A program made the position numbers and the translations under genes. Of a stretch of DNA of 64,000 nucleotides, positions 40,752 through 49,127 are shown one piece after another; position 1 is the stretch's first letter, and the number at the start of each line of letters is the position of its first letter. Source of the stretch: Rhodocyclaceae bacterium (GTDB lineage: Bacteria; Pseudomonadota; Gammaproteobacteria; Burkholderiales; CAIKXV01); contig JADCHX010000013.1 of assembly GCA_020248265.1 (NCBI GenBank), positions 1 through 64,000 on the forward strand. Direction: 5' to 3'. The notes beneath the pieces were generated by a model. That model worked only from the letters and a program-made list of their open reading frames with translations. It was not told the origin of the DNA and searched no databases.

Positions 40752-41738
40752 ATGCGTTCAACGACGCGCGCCGCGCGCGCGCTGGCCCTGGCCTCGGCCA
40801 CCGTCGCGGCTGCGCTGTGCGCAGGCACCGTGGCGGCACAGGCCTGGCCGTCGAAGCCGATCCGGCTGGTGCTGCCGTTCCCGCCGGGCGCGCCGAGCGA
40901 CCTGGTCGGCCGGCTGGTCGGGCAGAAGATGGGGGAGTTCCTCGGCGTGGGGGTGGTCCCCGACAACCGCGTCGGCGCCGGCGGCACGCTCGCGCTGAAC
41001 ATCGTCGCCAAGTCCCCGGCGGACGGCTACACCATCCTGATCACCTCGCCGACGATCTCGCTCAGCCCGCACCTGTACGCGAAGCTGCCGTTCGACCCGA
41101 TCCGCGACTTCGTGCCGGTGGCCCGCCTGGCCACGATCGAGAACGTGATGCTGGTCAACCCGCGGGTACCGGCACGCACGCTCAAGGAGTTCATCACGCT
41201 GGCGCGCAACAACCCGGGCAAGCTCAACTACGGCTCTGGCGGTGGCGGTACGACCAACCATCTCGCGAACGAGCTGCTGCGCACGCTCGAGAAGATCGAG
41301 ATGGTGCACGTGCCTTACAAGGGCGCGACCCAGGCCACGATGGCTGCGGTCACCGGCGAGGTCGACCAGGTCATCGTGTCGGTCGCCTCGGTACTGCCGC
41401 TGATCAACGAGAAGAAGGTCCGGCCGCTCGTCGTGCTGTCCGAGTCGCGGGTGTCGACCGTCCCCGACGTGCCGACCTCGAAGGAAGCCGGCTATCCGAA
41501 GCTGCTGATGTCGATCTGGTACGGCCTCTATGCCCCGGCCGGCACGCCACAGGACGTCGTGGCGCGGCTCAACCGCGAGGCGCTGCGCGCACTGGAGTCG
41601 CCCGATCTCAGGACGCGCGGAGCGGCGATGGGTATCGATCCCTGGCCGGGCTCGCCGGAACAGCTCGACCAGCTGACGCGCTCCGAGATGGCGCGCTACG
41701 GCATGATCATCAAGAGCGCGGGCATCAAGCCGGAGTAG
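40752..41738 (+). CDS. Bug/TctC-family periplasmic binding protein
   Basis: A 328-residue protein with a signal peptide ending near TVAAQA, then WPSKPIRLVLPFPPGAPSDL, YGSGGGGTTNHLANELL and MVHVPYKGATQATMAAVTGE. The first-lobe turn PPGAPSD departs from the usual PGGxxD. It starts after GGAGCAACG and runs convergently into the TetR gene, with which it overlaps by 14 bp at the 3' ends. Control by that TetR protein is likely because of the operator at 40603-40620. Confidence 0.88.
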   Translation: MRSTTRAARALALASATVAAALCAGTVAAQAWPSKPIRLVLPFPPGAPSDLVGRLVGQKMGEFLGVGVVPDNRVGAGGTLALNIVAKSPADGYTILITSPTISLSPHLYAKLPFDPIRDFVPVARLATIENVMLVNPRVPARTLKEFITLARNNPGKLNYGSGGGGTTNHLANELLRTLEKIEMVHVPYKGATQATMAAVTGEVDQVIVSVASVLPLINEKKVRPLVVLSESRVSTVPDVPTSKEAGYPKLLMSIWYGLYAPAGTPQDVVARLNREALRALESPDLRTRGAAMGIDPWPGSPEQLDQLTRSEMARYGMIIKSAGIKPE

Positions 41739-42456
41739 CGGCAGCCCGCTTGCGCGGCGCGGCCCTGGCCGCGACCTTCGCAGGCGCTACGGTCTTGCGG
41801 GCCGTGGCACCCGCCTTGCGCGCGGGTCCGGCCGCGTTGCGCTTCGGCTTTGCCGGTGCGGCTTCGGGCGCCAGGATGCGCCGGCCGATCCAGCGCAGGC
41901 ATTCCTGCCAGTCTTTCTGGAAGCCGGCCCCGGTCGCGGCCCGGCCGGTCACCAGCAGCGTGATCTGCGGGAAAGCGATCGGATAGGTGGCCAGCGACAG
42001 GATCGCGAGTTGCAGCATGCGGTGGTCGACATCGCCGGGCAGGCTGCCGTCGGCCTGCAACTGCTGCAGGGCCTTGCCATAGTCCGCGATGCGCTTCTGC
42101 CGCCCTGCACGCCCGGGCACCCGGCGCGCCTGACCACTGGCCGCCTCCCAGGTGAGGAAGCGGATGTAATCGAGGTCGTCGACCCGCTTCGCGAAGCGCT
42201 CGGCGATCAGGTCGCGCGGGTCGTCCGGCATCGGCTCTTCCCAGGTCATGCCCGGGCGGAAACGCAGGTCGTGCACTTCGCGGAACAGCGCTTCCTTGCT
42301 GCCGAAGTGGTGGTTGATCAGCTGCTTGCTCACGCCGGCGCGGCGCGCCACGCCCGCGGTGGTCGCGCCGTCGAAGCCCTTCTCGCAGAACTCCTCGGCG
42401 GCCGCCGCAAGCACGGCCTCCCGGGTTCTAGCACTGTCCCTGATCTTGCCCATCAT
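41725..42456 (-). CDS. TetR-family regulator with basic Ala/Lys-rich tail
   Basis: A 243-residue protein. Residues 6-60 are the TetR helix-turn-helix (SARTREAVLAAAAEEFCEKG, then GVARRAGVSKQLINHHFGSK). The ligand-binding half follows to about residue 195. The last 47 residues are an unusual Ala/Lys/Arg/Pro tail (AKPKRNAAGPARKAG and RKTVAPAKVAARAA) like those of histone-H1-like bacterial proteins. I chose the ATG at 42456; a longer frame adds 24 residues unlike the family and would run over the operator. It probably represses itself, the thiolase-like operon and the two Bug genes. Confidence 0.87.
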   Translation of the reverse strand: MMGKIRDSARTREAVLAAAAEEFCEKGFDGATTAGVARRAGVSKQLINHHFGSKEALFREVHDLRFRPGMTWEEPMPDDPRDLIAERFAKRVDDLDYIRFLTWEAASGQARRVPGRAGRQKRIADYGKALQQLQADGSLPGDVDHRMLQLAILSLATYPIAFPQITLLVTGRAATGAGFQKDWQECLRWIGRRILAPEAAPAKPKRNAAGPARKAGATARKTVAPAKVAARAAPRKRAAATPA

Positions 42457-42502
42457 GGGGCGCAGGTTAGCGCAAGTCGGGGCCTGCGCCAAACATCCGC
42501 TA

Positions 42503-42520
42503 ACTTGACGACAGTAAAGT
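42503..42520. promoter_or_regulatory. TetR-type operator between tetR and the thiolase-like operon
   Basis: ACTTGAC-GACA-GTAAAGT has the same half-sites and spacing as 40603-40620; only the four central bases differ. It lies 46 bp before the tetR start on the minus strand and 82 bp before the thiolase-like start on the plus strand, the place expected for a divergent promoter. Confidence 0.75.
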
Positions 42521-42602
42521 AGCCGCATACGATCGGCTGATCGGAGCCTCGAGAGGCGCCTGCCAGGCGCCCCGGCCCGGAGGAGACACGGATGGGACCC
42601 GG

Positions 42603-43763
42603 ATGACCGAAACCGCGCAGGCCATGCGTGACAGGACTGCCGTCAGCGGCGTCGGACTGCTGCTCGGCAAGTACCCGGAGCGAACCTCGCTGTCGCTGGC
42701 GGTCGAGGCCTACGACATCGCGCTCGCCGATGCCGGCCTTGAACGCAAGGATGTCGACGGCATCATCCAGCTGTCCTACGGCTACGACTACGACCGCTTC
42801 CTCGAGGCGGTCGGTGCCGACGTGCGCTATGCCTACCAGGGGTGGAGCCACGGCCGCTTCGTCGCGCCGATGCTGCAGCATGCCGCGATGGCCGTGGCCA
42901 CCGGCATGGCGAAGGCGGTGGCGATCGTGCACGGCCGCCGCAGCAAGGCCTACGGACAGACCGCCGACCACGAGATGTGGCGGCAGGGCCTGGGTCCGCA
43001 CGGCGAGTCGCCGGCCTATGGCGCGCTCGGCCCGGCCTTCGGCGCTGCGATCGCCGCGCAGCGCTACTTCCACCTGTACGGCGGCAGCAACGAAGACCTC
43101 GCGCCGATCGCGATGGCCTTCCGCAAGCATGCCCAGCTCAACCCGATCGCGGTACGCAAGGACCCGATGAGCCGCGACGACTACCTGAAGTCGCGCTGGA
43201 TCATCGAGCCACTGCGGCTGTTCGACTGCTGCCAGAACAACGATGGCGGCGCCTGCATCATCGTCACCTCGGCCGAGCGCGCGCGCGACCTGCGCAAGCC
43301 GCCGGTCTACATCTCCGGCATGCAGGGCGTGCACGCCGGACGGCAGCTGCACAACCTCACGCTGCCGGGGCTGGGCGTCGCCCAGCAGGATGTCTTCCCC
43401 TACCGGCCGACGCGCGAAGACCTTTACGCGTACGAGATGGCCGGCGTCACCCAGAAAGACATCGACGCGCTGATCACCTACGACGCCTTCTCGCCGCTGG
43501 TGCTGTTTGCGCTCGAGCGCTTCGGCTTCTGCGGTCCGGGCGAGGCGCGCGAGTTCGTGAAGGACGGCCGCATCGAGCTCGGTGGCGAGCTGCCGATCAA
43601 CACCGGAGGCGGGCTGCTGTCCGAGGGCCACATGATCGGCTGGAACCTGTTCATCGAGGCGGTGCGCCAGCTTCGCCACGAATGCGGGCCGCGCCAGGTG
43701 AAGGATGCGCAGGTGATCCAGTACGGCAGCTTCCTGGGCGAATCGGTGATCTTCCGGAGATGA
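42603..43763 (+). CDS. thiolase-like protein without the usual nucleophilic Cys
   Basis: A 386-residue protein of thiolase fold: SGVGLLLGKYPERTSLSLAV, ERKDVDGIIQL, the C-terminal ITYDAFSPLVLFALERFGFC, and INTGGGLLSEGHMIGWNLFI. At the place where thiolases have their nucleophile (Cys-Ser-Ser after 'NxC') this protein reads YQGWSHGRFVAP, so there is no Cys. It is followed by a DUF35 gene with a 4-bp overlap. This resembles thiolase-like aldolases such as Ltp2, which work with a DUF35 partner to split acyl-CoAs by retro-aldol cleavage. The aldolase role is inference. Confidence 0.82.
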   Translation: MTETAQAMRDRTAVSGVGLLLGKYPERTSLSLAVEAYDIALADAGLERKDVDGIIQLSYGYDYDRFLEAVGADVRYAYQGWSHGRFVAPMLQHAAMAVATGMAKAVAIVHGRRSKAYGQTADHEMWRQGLGPHGESPAYGALGPAFGAAIAAQRYFHLYGGSNEDLAPIAMAFRKHAQLNPIAVRKDPMSRDDYLKSRWIIEPLRLFDCCQNNDGGACIIVTSAERARDLRKPPVYISGMQGVHAGRQLHNLTLPGLGVAQQDVFPYRPTREDLYAYEMAGVTQKDIDALITYDAFSPLVLFALERFGFCGPGEAREFVKDGRIELGGELPINTGGGLLSEGHMIGWNLFIEAVRQLRHECGPRQVKDAQVIQYGSFLGESVIFRR

Positions 43764-44209
43764 GCATGAAGCCCGCATACAAGATGCTCGACGAGCAGAC
43801 CGGCCGCTACCTGCCGTTCGTCTACCCGGAAGAACTGCCGTTCTGGGAAGCCGCACGCCGCCATGAACTGGTGCTGCAGCGCTGCGGCGGCTGCGGACGC
43901 GCGTGGTATCCGATCGGCCCCGCCTGCCCGCACTGCTTCTCGACGAAGTGGGACTGGAGCCGGATGAGCGGCCGCGGCACCCTGCACAACTACGTCGTCT
44001 ATCACAAGGCCTGGACGCCGTACTTCGAGAGCCGGGTGCCGTACGCGGTGGTCCAGGTCGAGCTCGAAGAGGGGCCCCGCCTCACCACGAACCTGCTCGG
44101 CTGCGCGTTGTCCGACATCCGCATCGGGATGCCGGTCGAGGTCGATTACGAAGAGATCCCCGGCGACATCACGCTGGTACAGTTCCGCCCGGCGAAGGAG
44201 CAGGCATGA
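43760..44209 (+). CDS. DUF35 (OB-fold, zinc-ribbon) protein
   Basis: A 149-residue protein with two Cys pairs (RCGGCGRAWYP and CPHCFSTKWDW) forming a zinc ribbon near residues 43-63, and an OB-fold with GRGTLHNYVVYHKAWTPYFE and VPYAVVQVELEEGPRLTTNL. It is coupled by overlaps to the thiolase-like gene before and the dehydrogenase after. The pair probably forms one enzyme, with this protein holding the CoA part of the substrate. Confidence 0.87.
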   Translation: MSMKPAYKMLDEQTGRYLPFVYPEELPFWEAARRHELVLQRCGGCGRAWYPIGPACPHCFSTKWDWSRMSGRGTLHNYVVYHKAWTPYFESRVPYAVVQVELEEGPRLTTNLLGCALSDIRIGMPVEVDYEEIPGDITLVQFRPAKEQA

Positions 44210-45231
44210 GCAGCACGGCAGGCAGTGGTCCACTCCTCGACGCGGACTCCCCCGAGACCGTCCGCCTGACCCCGGAGGAAGCGAGCGCGATCGGCATCAA
44301 GGCGCTCGGGCGCATCGGCTACGAGCCGGCTGATGCGAAGATCATCGTCGACCAGCTGGTCGACAACTCGCTGTGCGGCTACCGCTTCGCCGGCCTGCCG
44401 CGCATCATGGCAATCGCCGGCGACGAGAAGGCGCGCCACGGCCGCAAGCCGATCACCACCGTGCGCGAGACGCCGGTATCGGCGCTGCTCGACGGCGGCA
44501 ACGAGATCGGCTACATCGTCGCCTACCGCGCGGCCGAGGTCGCGATCGCCAAGGCGCGCACCAGCGGCATCGCCTGCGTGGGTGCGTACAACAGCTACTA
44601 CAGCGGCCGCAACGCCTACTTCGTCGAGAAGGTCGCGCGCGAAGGCCTGGTCGCGATCCACATCGCCAGCGCCAAGCCGCGCGTGCTGCCGGTCGGCGGT
44701 GCGCGCCCGGCGCTCGGTACCAACCCGCTGTGCTTCGGCTTCCCGTCGAAGGAAGGCCCTGTGATCTTCGACATGGGCACGGCCGCGCTGATGTGGGGCG
44801 ACGTGCTGCTGCATGCGCACCTCGGGCAGCCGCTGCCCGAAGGCATCGGCTTCGATGCCGATGGACGCGCGACCACCGACGCGCGCGAGACCCTCAAGGG
44901 CGGCGTGGTTCCGTTCGGCGGCCACAAGGGTTACGGCCTGTCGTTCGCGGTCCAGGCCATGGGCCTGCTGGCCGGCGCGACGTTCGCGCGCGGCGAGGTG
45001 CAGGACTACGGCTTCCTGTTCTGGGTGGTCGACCCGGCCATCATGTTCACCGAACCGGACTTCGAGACGCAGATGTCGGAACTGGTGCGAAAGATCAAGG
45101 CCACGCCGAAGCAGCCCGGGGTCGACGAGATCCGCATCCCGTCCGAGCGTGCCCGCCGCGAGCGCGAGCGGCGCCGGGTCGAAGGCATCGTCGTCGAGCG
45201 CAAGGTCATCGAGGCGCTCGAGGCGCTGTGA
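44206..45231 (+). CDS. Ldh2-family (malate/L-lactate/ureidoglycolate type) NAD(P)-dependent dehydrogenase
   Basis: A 341-residue protein with the Ldh2 fold: DQLVDNSLCGYRFAGLPRIM, YNSYYSGRNAYFVEKVAREG, and PALGTNPLCFGFPSKEGPVI with FDMGTAALMWGDVLL. The family oxidises 2-hydroxy acids or reduces 2-oxo acids and imines, using a nucleotide-binding fold unlike the Rossmann fold. The usual active-site His (in SxHFG) is changed here to a YYSG context, so substrate and even direction are unclear. Coupled by ATGA to the DUF35 gene. Confidence 0.85.
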   Translation: MSSTAGSGPLLDADSPETVRLTPEEASAIGIKALGRIGYEPADAKIIVDQLVDNSLCGYRFAGLPRIMAIAGDEKARHGRKPITTVRETPVSALLDGGNEIGYIVAYRAAEVAIAKARTSGIACVGAYNSYYSGRNAYFVEKVAREGLVAIHIASAKPRVLPVGGARPALGTNPLCFGFPSKEGPVIFDMGTAALMWGDVLLHAHLGQPLPEGIGFDADGRATTDARETLKGGVVPFGGHKGYGLSFAVQAMGLLAGATFARGEVQDYGFLFWVVDPAIMFTEPDFETQMSELVRKIKATPKQPGVDEIRIPSERARRERERRRVEGIVVERKVIEALEAL

Positions 45232-45253
45232 GCGCGCCGCTCCAGTCCCGGTC

Positions 45254-47668
45254 ATGCTCGTGAGCGGCCCCGCCCGGAGTGCAGGGCCGCTGGCCGGCCT
45301 GCGCGTGATGGACGTGAGCATCATGGCCGCGGGACCGTGGACCGGGGCCCTGCTCGGCATGCTCGGTGCCGAGGTGATCAAGGTCGAGCCGCCGGCCGGC
45401 GACGGTACCCGATGGGTGATGCCGACCCAGCGCGGGATGGGCACCAACTACCTGTCGATGAACGTGAACAAGAAGGGCGTGGTCATCGACCTGAAGACGC
45501 CCGAGGGCCGGGCGCAGGGCATGGAGCTGCTCGGCACCTGCGACGTGTTCGTGCAGAACTTCCGTGGCGGGGTGATCGAGCGGCTGGGCTTGGGCTACGA
45601 CGTGGTGCGCGCGGCCAACCCACGTCTGGTCTACTGCGCGATCTCCGGCTTCGGCGAGACCGGGCCGCTGGCGAAAGCAGGCTGTGCCGATCCGATCATG
45701 CAGGCGTTCTCCGGCTTCGCGCGCGCCAACGGCGCACCGGGCGATCCGGTCGAGGCCTTCCGCTTCACCGGCTTCCTCGACCTCACCACCGCCTCGGTGG
45801 CGACGATGTCGATCCTCGCGGCCCTGCTGGATCGCGACCGCACCGGCCTGGGCCAGAAGGTCGAGGTATCGATGCTCGAGGCCGCACTCGAGATCCAGGG
45901 CACGCGCCTCGCCGAACTGCTGGGTGCCGGTCTGCGTCCCGTGCCGATGGGCAGTGCGAACCCGTCGTTCGCGCCCGACCGGGCCTACGCAACCCTCGAC
46001 CATGAACTGTTCGTTTCGGTGCAGCGCCCGGCCGCGTGGAGCGCGTTCTGCAAGGCGATCGGCCAGGACGCGCTCGCCGGCGACCCGCGCTTCGCGGACA
46101 ACGCGGCCCGGGTCGCCCATCGCGACGCGCTCGATGCGCTGCTCGAACCGGTGCTGCGCGGCCGGCCCGCGATCTGGTGGCTGCGCGTGCTGCAACGGGC
46201 CGGCGTGCCGTGCGGGCTGGCGCATTTCTTCGAGACGTTCCGCCACCACGCGCAGGTCGTCGCCAACGGCATGATCGCCGAAGTCGATACCGGCGACTGG
46301 GGCGTGCTGTCGGTTGCGGGGCCGCCGTGGCACTTCTCCGACACGCCGGCACAGGTGACGCGGGCACCGAAGCCGGCCGAGCACATGGACGAGGTCTTCG
46401 GTCGCGATGCGATGGCGTTGGCCACGGCTGCGGCGGCGCGCTCGAGCGGCGACGCGATGGCCCCGCAGGCCAGCGCCGGCGTTCCGGATGACGCGCCACT
46501 GCCACTCGCAGGCATGCAGGTGGTCGAGCTGGCCGAAGGCATCGCCGGTCCGCTCGCCGGGCTGCGGCTGGTGGAACTGGGCGCGACGGTGACCCGCGTC
46601 GAGTGGCCCGGCGGCGACTACCTGCGGACCGCGCAGCCCCAGGTGCCGGCAACCGCCTGCAGCGCACTGTTCAGCGACCTGAACCGCGGCAAGGCGCTGG
46701 TGCGGCTGAGCGGCGTTCCGGATGCGGATCGGGCAACGGTGGCGGGGCTGCTGGCCGCGAGCGATGTGGTCGTGTTCGATGGCAACGATCCGCGCCTCGC
46801 CGGGCTTGGCCTGGACTGCCTCGTCGCTCAGGTGCAGCCACCCCTGTTGCCGCGGCTGGTGCGCGCGAGCGTGTCCGCGTTCGGCAGGCAGGGCCCTCTG
46901 GCCGCACTGCCGGGCTCAGAACTCGTCGCGCAGGCAATGGCCGGCTACACGCGCTACCTGGGGCAGCATGGCGGGCCGGCACGCCGCCTCGGCGCGGACG
47001 TCGCATCGGTCGGCACCGGGCTGTTCCTGGCACAGGGCATCCTGGCCGCGCTGCTCGAACGCAGCCGCAGCGGCTTCGGCCAGCGGGTCGACGTGTCGCT
47101 GCTCAATTCGCTGGTGTCGATGAAGAGCATCCACCTCGCGGCGCAGACCGATCCCGATGTCTACGCGGGACCGAGGGTCGGCGGCGCGAACTATCCCCCG
47201 GAGCGCGGGTGGGCGACCGCCGACGAACCGATCTTCTTCGCGTTCGGCGGTTCGGTCGGTGCCGAAGGCCGGGCAGGCTGGTCCGACTTCGTGGCCGAGC
47301 TCGGTTGCGGCTGGATGTGCGAAGACCCGCGCTTCGACCGCAACGGCCGGAACTCCACCGGCCATGGCGTCGACGTGAACGCGCTGCGGCCGCTGTATGA
47401 GGCGGTATTCCAGAACCATCGGGCCTCCGACCTTGTCGCGTTGATCCGCAAGCACAGCGGCAATGCCGCGGTGTACCAGCGCGCCGACGAGACGATCGCG
47501 CATCCGCAGGTCGCCAGCCTGGGCCTGCTGCGCGAGGCCGGGTCTGCGCACGATCAGGCGCAGGTTCGCACGAAGGTGCGTTCATTTCCCGCGCGCTTCT
47601 CGCGATTGCAGCCGGCGGTACCGGGCTGGACAATCGCCGATGCCGGAACCTCCGGCGATCTACCCTGA
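45254..47668 (+). CDS. double-module family III CoA-transferase
   Basis: An 804-residue protein made of two CaiB-like halves. The first (about 10-395) has LAGLRVMDVSIMAAGPWTGA, MLGAEVIKVEPPAGD and the catalytic Asp in GCADPIMQAFSGF. The second (about 415-790) starts LAGMQVVELAEGIAGPLAGL, LGATVTRVEWPGGD, and has PGSELVAQAMAGY, with Glu where the Asp should be. Single family III enzymes are about 400 residues and form interlocked dimers, so this chain could form that dimer from one polypeptide with one active site altered. The start ATG at 45254 lies 22 bp after the dehydrogenase stop. Confidence 0.88.
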   Translation: MLVSGPARSAGPLAGLRVMDVSIMAAGPWTGALLGMLGAEVIKVEPPAGDGTRWVMPTQRGMGTNYLSMNVNKKGVVIDLKTPEGRAQGMELLGTCDVFVQNFRGGVIERLGLGYDVVRAANPRLVYCAISGFGETGPLAKAGCADPIMQAFSGFARANGAPGDPVEAFRFTGFLDLTTASVATMSILAALLDRDRTGLGQKVEVSMLEAALEIQGTRLAELLGAGLRPVPMGSANPSFAPDRAYATLDHELFVSVQRPAAWSAFCKAIGQDALAGDPRFADNAARVAHRDALDALLEPVLRGRPAIWWLRVLQRAGVPCGLAHFFETFRHHAQVVANGMIAEVDTGDWGVLSVAGPPWHFSDTPAQVTRAPKPAEHMDEVFGRDAMALATAAAARSSGDAMAPQASAGVPDDAPLPLAGMQVVELAEGIAGPLAGLRLVELGATVTRVEWPGGDYLRTAQPQVPATACSALFSDLNRGKALVRLSGVPDADRATVAGLLAASDVVVFDGNDPRLAGLGLDCLVAQVQPPLLPRLVRASVSAFGRQGPLAALPGSELVAQAMAGYTRYLGQHGGPARRLGADVASVGTGLFLAQGILAALLERSRSGFGQRVDVSLLNSLVSMKSIHLAAQTDPDVYAGPRVGGANYPPERGWATADEPIFFAFGGSVGAEGRAGWSDFVAELGCGWMCEDPRFDRNGRNSTGHGVDVNALRPLYEAVFQNHRASDLVALIRKHSGNAAVYQRADETIAHPQVASLGLLREAGSAHDQAQVRTKVRSFPARFSRLQPAVPGWTIADAGTSGDLP

Positions 47669-47681
47669 AAGGTACACCCCG

Positions 47682-48236
47682 ATGAGCGGTCCCGACCTGC
47701 CCGCCCGGCTGCTGCCGGTTGCCGATCCCGCCGCGAGCGTCGATGCCGACCTGCTCTCGCGCATCCAGGCGCAGCGCGGCCGCGTGTCCGCGCTGTACGG
47801 GACGTTGCTGCACAGCCCGCCGATCGCGGACGGCTGGCTGCATTTCCTCACCGCGGTGCGCCGAGAATCCACCCTCCCGGCGGCCTTGCGCGAGATGGTC
47901 ATCCTGCGCGTGGCCGTGCTCAACGGCGCGCCCTACGAGTTCGAGGCGCACCGCCACCATGCCGAGCAGGCCGGGCTCAGCAGCGTGCAGATCGACGCGC
48001 TGGCGAGCGGCGCGGTGCAGGGCCACTTCGATGCGACCGCGATGGCGGTGATCGCCTACACCGATGCGATGACACGCAGCATCGACGTACCCGACCCTGT
48101 CTACGCAGCGGTGCGGGACGCATTCGACGACCGTGAACTGGTCGAGCTGACCGCCACCGTCGGCGCATACAACCTGGTGTCGCGCTTCCTCGTGGCGCTG
48201 CGCGTCGGCGCCAGGGGTGCGCAGCCTTCGGCATGA
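47682..48236 (+). CDS. carboxymuconolactone decarboxylase-family protein
   Basis: A 184-residue helical protein with the CMD signature: LREMVILRVAVLNGAPYEFE and AHRHHAEQAGLSSVQIDAL. It has no CxxC, so it is not an AhpD-type peroxidase; the Glu-x-x-x-His arrangement fits the decarboxylase/hydrolase-like branch. It lies 13 bp after the CoA-transferase gene and overlaps the amidohydrolase gene by 4 bp. The substrate is unknown. Confidence 0.85.
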   Translation: MSGPDLPARLLPVADPAASVDADLLSRIQAQRGRVSALYGTLLHSPPIADGWLHFLTAVRRESTLPAALREMVILRVAVLNGAPYEFEAHRHHAEQAGLSSVQIDALASGAVQGHFDATAMAVIAYTDAMTRSIDVPDPVYAAVRDAFDDRELVELTATVGAYNLVSRFLVALRVGARGAQPSA

Positions 48237-49084
48237 AGGTCATCGACGCCCAGGTACATGTCTGGGGCGCCGATACGCCCGCGCGCCCGTGGCCTGGCGG
48301 CGGCAACCCGAAGCCGCATCGGGCCGAGCCCTGGACCGCTGCCGAGCTGATTGCCGGGATGGATGCCGCCGGCATCGACGCCGCGGTGATCGTGCCGCCG
48401 GGCTGGGAAGGCGAGCGCAACGACCTCGCGCTGGCGGCGGCAGCCGACTACCCCGGCCGCTTCGCGGTGATGGGCCGGTTCGATCCGCTGCTCGGCAACC
48501 CGTTCGAAGCGTTCGAACGCTGGCGCGACCAGCCAGGCATGCTCGGCGTACGTTTCACGTTCCATTCGGCGCGCGGCGGCGCGCTGCTGCTGGAGCCGGC
48601 GATGGCGAGCGTATGGGCGGCAGCTGAACGGCATGCGATACCGCTGATGATCCGGGCGCTGCCGCCGATGCTGCCGGTGGTCGCCGACATCGCCAGCCGC
48701 CATCCAGGCCTGCAGCTGGCGCTCGACCACCTGGCCATCCCGCAGGGCGCGACCGATGACGCCGCCTTCGCACACCTGCCGGGCCTGCTGGCGCTGGCAC
48801 GCCATCCGAACATCGCGGTGAAGGCGACCTGCATGCCGGCCTACGCCACCGACCCGTTCCCGCATCGCGGCCTGCACGCGCCGCTGCGCGCGATCGTCGA
48901 CGCCTACGGTCCCGAGCGCGTGTTCTGGGGTTCGGATGTCTCCCGGCTGCCCGGCGGCTACCGCGACAGCGTGCTGCAGTGGACGGCGCACATGCCGTGG
49001 CTCGACGGCGCGTCCGTCGAGGCCATCATGGGCGGTGCACTGGCCCGGTGGCTGCGCTGGCCCGGGCATGCCGGCGCAAGCTGA
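48233..49084 (+). CDS. amidohydrolase-2 family protein
   Basis: A 283-residue TIM-barrel hydrolase of the amidohydrolase-2 family. It opens MKVIDAQVHVWGADTP, where the usual first metal motif HxH appears as Gln-Val-His. Later come PGWEGERNDLALAAAADYPG, GVRFTF, LALDHLAIPQGA and the final FWGSDVSRLP with the catalytic Asp. Relatives are lactonases, decarboxylases and hydrolases in aromatic and sugar degradation. The family often decarboxylates or opens the product of an oxygenase; a TauD-type oxygenase gene follows. Confidence 0.85.
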   Translation: MKVIDAQVHVWGADTPARPWPGGGNPKPHRAEPWTAAELIAGMDAAGIDAAVIVPPGWEGERNDLALAAAADYPGRFAVMGRFDPLLGNPFEAFERWRDQPGMLGVRFTFHSARGGALLLEPAMASVWAAAERHAIPLMIRALPPMLPVVADIASRHPGLQLALDHLAIPQGATDDAAFAHLPGLLALARHPNIAVKATCMPAYATDPFPHRGLHAPLRAIVDAYGPERVFWGSDVSRLPGGYRDSVLQWTAHMPWLDGASVEAIMGGALARWLRWPGHAGAS

Positions 49085-49127
49085 TCCACAATACCGGCCT
49101 GTCCGTACGATATCCCGGAGGCAACCG

